Source of the DNA: Sva-07 sp031430875
Lineage (GTDB): Bacteria; Actinomycetota; Acidimicrobiia; Acidimicrobiales; Ilumatobacteraceae
Direction: 5' to 3'
DNA length: 8,614 bases
Assembly: GCA_031430875.1 (NCBI GenBank)
Contig: JANPCI010000038.1
Span: forward strand, 1 to 8,614
The position numbers and the translations under genes were made by a program. The notes beneath the pieces are model-generated. The model worked only from the letters and a program-made list of their open reading frames with translations. It searched no databases and had not been told where the DNA came from. Positions 6,239 to 8,614 of this stretch are shown in pieces; the first letter of the stretch is position 1; the number at the start of each line of letters is the position of its first letter.

Positions 6239-7815
6239 CACGTCGTCATTTCCAGCTCGCCGACGTGTTCGAGATCGTCGCCGACGCGATCCCCGACCGA
6301 CCGGCGTTGATCACCGACGACCGTGAGTTGACATACCGCGAACTCGACGAACGGGCGACGCGACTCGCCAACCATCTGGCCGGCGTCGGGGTTCGCCCGG
6401 GTGAGCATGTCGGTATCCACGCGGCGAACTGCACCGAGTGGGTCGAGTCGTTCTACGCCTGCTGCAAGATCAGCGCGGTACCGATCAACGTCAACTTCCG
6501 CTACGTCGAGGCCGAACTGCGATACCTCTACGACAACGCCGACTGCGTCGCGGTGATCGTCGGTGAGGAGTTCACCGGTGCCGTCGATGCGGTGCGTGAC
6601 GCCCTCCCGCTGGTGCGGCACACGTTGGTGATCGGTGATGCGTACGAGTCGGCGTTGGCGGCCGCCCCGGCGGGGCGCGACGGGCGCGAGCGTTCGGCTG
6701 ACGATCTCTATCTGATCTACACCGGCGGCACGACCGGGATGCCCAAGGGCGTCATGTGGCGTCATGAGGATGTACTGCTGGCGGCGATGAACGCCGGTCG
6801 TGGAGGCCGAGCGATCGAGCGGCCGGAACAACTCGGTGAGGAAGCCGCGGCGAATCCGGGACAGATACGGCTGATGGCGCTCGGCCCGATGATGCACGGT
6901 GGGAGCCAATGGGTGATGGGCAACGCCTTCACGATGGGCGGCGTGTTCGTGCTCTCGACCGGTCCCCGGTTCGATCCGCACGCGATCTGGAGGTTGGCCG
7001 AGCGCAGCGCGGCGAACTCGGTGAGCACGATCGGTGACGCGATGGGCCGTCCGCTGGCCGCTGCACTCGCTGACGGCACGGCGACCTACGACCTGTCGAA
7101 CATGTTCAGCATCGGCAACGGTGGGGCGCCGCTTTCGGCGGGTGTGCGCCGCGAGCTGAAGGCGGTGTTGCCGAACGTGGTCATTCTCGACAGCTACGGC
7201 GCGTCGGAGACCGGCGCGGCCGGATCGCGCGCTGACGACGGTGCCGGGCACAGCGCGCCACGATTCGATGTAGGCCCTGACACCACCGTCCTCACCGATG
7301 ACGGTGAGCAGTGTGTGCCCGGTCAGACCGGAAAGCTTGCTCGCAGTGGGCGCATCCCACTCGGCTACTACAAGGATCCGGACAAGACGGCGGCCACGTT
7401 TCCGGTGTTCGCCGGCAAGCGGTGGGTCGTGCCGGGTGACTTCGCGGTGATCGAGTCCGACGGCTCCATCACCATGCTCGGGCGGGGCTCGGTCAGCATC
7501 AACAGCGGCGGCGAGAAGATCCACCCCGAGGAAGTCGAAGCGGCGCTCAAGCAGCACGCAGCGGTGTACGACGCAGTCGTGGTCGGCACCCCGAGCGAGC
7601 GGTGGGGACAACAGGTCACGGCACTGGTGTCGCTCCGGCCGGGCATGCAGGTGACAGTGGGCGAGCTGATCGCTCACGCGCACACACTCGTTGCCGACTT
7701 CAAGGCGCCCAAGGCGATCGAGTTCGTGCCGGAGGTGGTGCGGACCGCGGTCGGCAAGGCCGACTACCGGTGGGCCAACGCCGAGGCGCTGCGCCTCCTC
7801 GGTCTCGAGGGTTGA
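6235..7815 (+). CDS. AMP-forming acyl-CoA synthetase (FadD-type ligase)
   Basis: A 526-aa member of the ANL superfamily: it activates a carboxylic acid with ATP to an acyl-adenylate and then to the acyl-CoA. Visible motifs: P-loop TGGTTGMPKG at 163-172, the substrate-pocket region LGPMMHGGSQW at 216-226, IGNGGAPL at 293-300, adenylate-binding YGASE at 321-325, G401-D402 binding the ribose, the hinge GRGSVSINSGGEKI at 416-429, and catalytic lysine K508 in GKADYRWA. All key residues are present and the length is normal. The ending resembles actinobacterial FadD19/FadD17-like ligases used for steroid side chains, but that specificity is only suggested. The GTG start overlaps the oxidoreductase stop (GTGA) and has a GAGG 7 bases upstream. 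As the last gene of the operon it probably commits the product of the amidohydrolase and oxidoreductase to beta-oxidation. No T-rich terminator follows it. Confidence 0.94.
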   Translation: MTRRHFQLADVFEIVADAIPDRPALITDDRELTYRELDERATRLANHLAGVGVRPGEHVGIHAANCTEWVESFYACCKISAVPINVNFRYVEAELRYLYDNADCVAVIVGEEFTGAVDAVRDALPLVRHTLVIGDAYESALAAAPAGRDGRERSADDLYLIYTGGTTGMPKGVMWRHEDVLLAAMNAGRGGRAIERPEQLGEEAAANPGQIRLMALGPMMHGGSQWVMGNAFTMGGVFVLSTGPRFDPHAIWRLAERSAANSVSTIGDAMGRPLAAALADGTATYDLSNMFSIGNGGAPLSAGVRRELKAVLPNVVILDSYGASETGAAGSRADDGAGHSAPRFDVGPDTTVLTDDGEQCVPGQTGKLARSGRIPLGYYKDPDKTAATFPVFAGKRWVVPGDFAVIESDGSITMLGRGSVSINSGGEKIHPEEVEAALKQHAAVYDAVVVGTPSERWGQQVTALVSLRPGMQVTVGELIAHAHTLVADFKAPKAIEFVPEVVRTAVGKADYRWANAEALRLLGLEG

Positions 7816-7954
7816 TTTTCACGGCTCTTCGGATTTCAGTGTCGGATTGCGTGGTGGAGTGACCAGTTCGGCGCGCCGGCGTGGAGCGGTTGTCTCGCGA
7901 CGCTACGCACGGTGAGGTGCAGGCCGAAGGCTCCCCTGGCCGAGGTGCTCGGTA

Positions 7955-7970
7955 TCGCCGCCGGCGGCGA
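7955..7970. repeat. Perfect 16-base palindrome
   Basis: TCGCCGCC is followed directly by its reverse complement GGCGGCGA. In RNA it would need an open loop, leaving roughly a 6-bp stem. It lies 140 bases after the ligase stop. GC-only palindromes arise readily in such DNA, so function is uncertain. Confidence 0.6.
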
Positions 7971-7987
7971 GCTGAGTTGGGCCGGCA

Positions 7988-8016
7988 CGCGTCCGCGGGC
8001 GCGTCGGTTGGTGCTG
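7988..8016. repeat. 29-base direct repeat, copy 1
   Basis: Starts CGCGTCCGCGGGCGCG and ends GGTTGGTGCTG. It is identical over 29 bases to 8140-8168. Its first 16 bases are a near-perfect palindrome broken only at one T/G pair, which would still wobble-pair in RNA. The two copies lie in different reading-frame phases (152 bases apart), which argues against a repeated protein motif. Confidence 0.85.
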
Positions 8017-8076
8017 GGCAGGTCGGGACACGCCGGTTTGTCGGATCGCTGTCGAGGAAGAAGGGGCTCCGGGTTC

Positions 8077-8096
8077 GGATCGCGCTCGCGCGATCC
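8077..8096. terminator. Strong GC-rich inverted repeat, possible terminator without a T-tract
   Basis: Arms GGATCGCGC and GCGCGATCC (9 bp) surround a 2-base centre; as a hairpin this gives at least 8 bp around a CTCG loop. It lies between two convergent genes where both need to stop. There is no downstream T-run on either strand, so this would be the U-poor kind of hairpin reported in high-GC actinobacteria. A protein-binding operator is the alternative. Confidence 0.4.
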
Positions 8097-8139
8097 AGCG
8101 TAGTCAGGGGGTGTCGCAGGGTTGCGGAGGTGGGTTCGG

Positions 8140-8168
8140 CGCGTCCGCGGGCGCGTCGGTTGGTGCTG
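8140..8168. repeat. 29-base direct repeat, copy 2
   Basis: Identical to 7988-8016. The base just before it differs (G here, A in copy 1) and identity also ends right after the final CTG. GTTCGGCG precedes the shared core here, and a similar GTTCGGCGCG at 7866-7875, with a CGGTTG at 7887-7892, may be a third, decayed copy. Confidence 0.85.
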
Positions 8169-8234
8169 ATGTGGGCGGCTATCGGAGCCGGCCTCCTGGC
8201 GGCGATCTGAGTCGATGGGCGGTGGCCACGTGAA

Positions 8235-8265
8235 GTGAGCTCTTTGGATCGCGTCTCACGCTCAC
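8235..8265. repeat. Inverted pair GTGAGC / GCTCAC
   Basis: GTGAGC at 8235-8240 and GCTCAC at 8260-8265 are separated by 19 bases. The arms are short and the loop long. It could be a weak stem downstream of the minus-strand acyl-CoA dehydrogenase gene or chance; listed for completeness. Confidence 0.25.
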
Positions 8266-8332
8266 ATCCGAAGAACCAGTTTCACTCGACCTCGGCGGCG
8301 CGTTACGTCGTCGTTCGGCCCGGCGGGAGCCG

Positions 8333-8614
8333 TCAGACCGGTGAGTCGGCGAGGATCCGGCCGAGCCGCTGCAGTGACGGGTTGGCCGAGCCGAGCTGCA
8401 ACTCCAACTGCTTGTGGTTGAAGAAGTGGCGGTGCAGTGGGTAGTCGCGATCCACGCCCACGCCGCCATGGAGATGATGGGCGGTGTGCATGACGCGCCA
8501 GCCGCCTTCGGCAGCCCAGAACTTCGCCGTCAGCATCTCCTCGTCGCACGACATGCCCCGGTCGAGTCGCCAGGCGGCCTGCCAGGCGGTGAGCCTCACG
8601 GCCTCGGTGTCGAT
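8333..8614 (-). CDS. Acyl-CoA dehydrogenase, C-terminal fragment cut by the window edge
   Basis: The last 93 residues of an acyl-CoA dehydrogenase, the FAD enzyme that introduces the alpha-beta double bond in beta-oxidation and passes electrons to ETF. The visible part is the C-terminal helical domain: IDTEAVRLTAWQAAWRLD at the edge, then KFWAAEGGWRVMHTAHHLH, the GGVGVDRDYPLHRHF block typical of the family, and a closing helix GSANPSLQRLGRILADSPV. The frame is open to the right edge. The GTG at 8599 is an internal valine, since the residues before it also match the family, so the start is outside. The full-length enzyme is usually 360-400 aa. The catalytic base is not visible. The gene converges on the ligase operon across the repeat-bearing intergenic region. 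Confidence 0.9.
   Translation of the reverse strand: MDTEAVRLTAWQAAWRLDRGMSCDEEMLTAKFWAAEGGWRVMHTAHHLHGGVGVDRDYPLHRHFFNHKQLELQLGSANPSLQRLGRILADSPV

Larger units (their letters stand above)
7816..8332. other. Convergent intergenic region rich in repeats, no convincing gene
   Basis: A 517-base stretch between two convergent genes. Frames of up to about 109 codons are open here, but they have arginine-rich, low-complexity translations, no domain I recognise and no good start signal, so I call none of them. It holds a perfect 16-base palindrome, two 29-base direct repeats, a strong inverted repeat and a looser 6-base inverted pair, listed separately. No tRNA, riboswitch or T-tract terminator was seen. 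It may serve as a bidirectional transcription end, may be decayed coding sequence, or may be a small repeat element. Confidence 0.6.

Noticed and set aside
5701..7683. 660-codon open frame on the minus strand opposite the oxidoreductase and ligase genes
   Set aside because: It lies wholly antisense to two genes with intact family motifs, its translation is rich in Arg, His and Asp without a recognisable domain, and long antisense frames are common in high-GC coding DNA.
7988..8168. CRISPR array
   Set aside because: Only two repeat copies with a 123-base spacer, no regular spacing and no cas genes nearby.
7988..8168. Insertion sequence or transposon ends
   Set aside because: The two copies are in direct, not inverted, orientation, no transposase frame lies between them, and no target-site duplication could be made out.
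7881..8210. 109-codon plus-strand frame in the gap, ending in a hydrophobic LMWAAIGAGLLAAI stretch
   Set aside because: The hydrophobic end suggests a small membrane protein, but the rest is Arg/Gly-rich low-complexity sequence, the frame crosses the strong inverted repeat and both direct repeats, and it has no clear ribosome binding site.

Overview
This 8.6 kb window is high-GC bacterial DNA of actinobacterial character. The lineage call is an inference. It rests on a luciferase-like (LLM) F420-type oxidoreductase, a FadD-type acyl-CoA ligase ending in GKADYRWA, a large cytosolic arylsulfatase of the mycobacterial AtsA/AtsD size class, TANNNT -10 elements set just upstream of start codons as in leaderless transcripts, and few Shine-Dalgarno sites. 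An Acidimicrobiia (Ilumatobacter-like) or related actinobacterium fits best, but no 16S or marker gene is present to prove it.

Layout. (1) At 1-1052 (+) lies the 3' part of a thiolase gene cut by the left edge. (2) It converges, with only 9 bases between stop codons, on a minus-strand pair: a type I sulfatase (1062-3353) and, upstream of it, a crotonase-fold enoyl-CoA hydratase/isomerase (3346-4077). These two genes overlap by 8 bases and are probably one transcript. (3) A very short divergent promoter region (about 50-62 bases) separates this pair from a plus-strand three-gene operon: an amidohydrolase-2 family metal hydrolase or decarboxylase (4128-5309), an LLM-class oxidoreductase (5318-6238, GTG start, 8-base gap) and an AMP-forming acyl-CoA synthetase (6235-7815, GTGA overlap). 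(4) A 517-base convergent intergenic region (7816-8332) has no convincing gene. It holds two 29-base direct repeats with near-palindromic cores, a perfect 16-base palindrome and a strong 9-bp inverted repeat. (5) At 8333-8614 (-) lies the C-terminal end of an acyl-CoA dehydrogenase cut by the right edge.

How the genes fit together. Ligase, dehydrogenase, hydratase/isomerase and thiolase are the four classes of beta-oxidation enzyme, so the locus looks like acyl-CoA catabolism of a lipid, steroid, terpenoid or other carboxylic acid. The sulfatase could remove a sulfate ester from the substrate. The amidohydrolase and the LLM oxidoreductase could handle a ring or carbonyl-bearing intermediate before CoA activation. 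The enzyme classes are well supported; the joint pathway and its substrate are inference. No CRISPR array, transposase, phage gene, toxin-antitoxin pair, tRNA or rRNA was seen. I found no clear case of an undescribed system. The most interesting leads are the sulfatase embedded in a CoA catabolic locus, the crotonase lacking both hydratase glutamates, the back-to-back leaderless-type promoters, and the repeat-bearing intergenic region.
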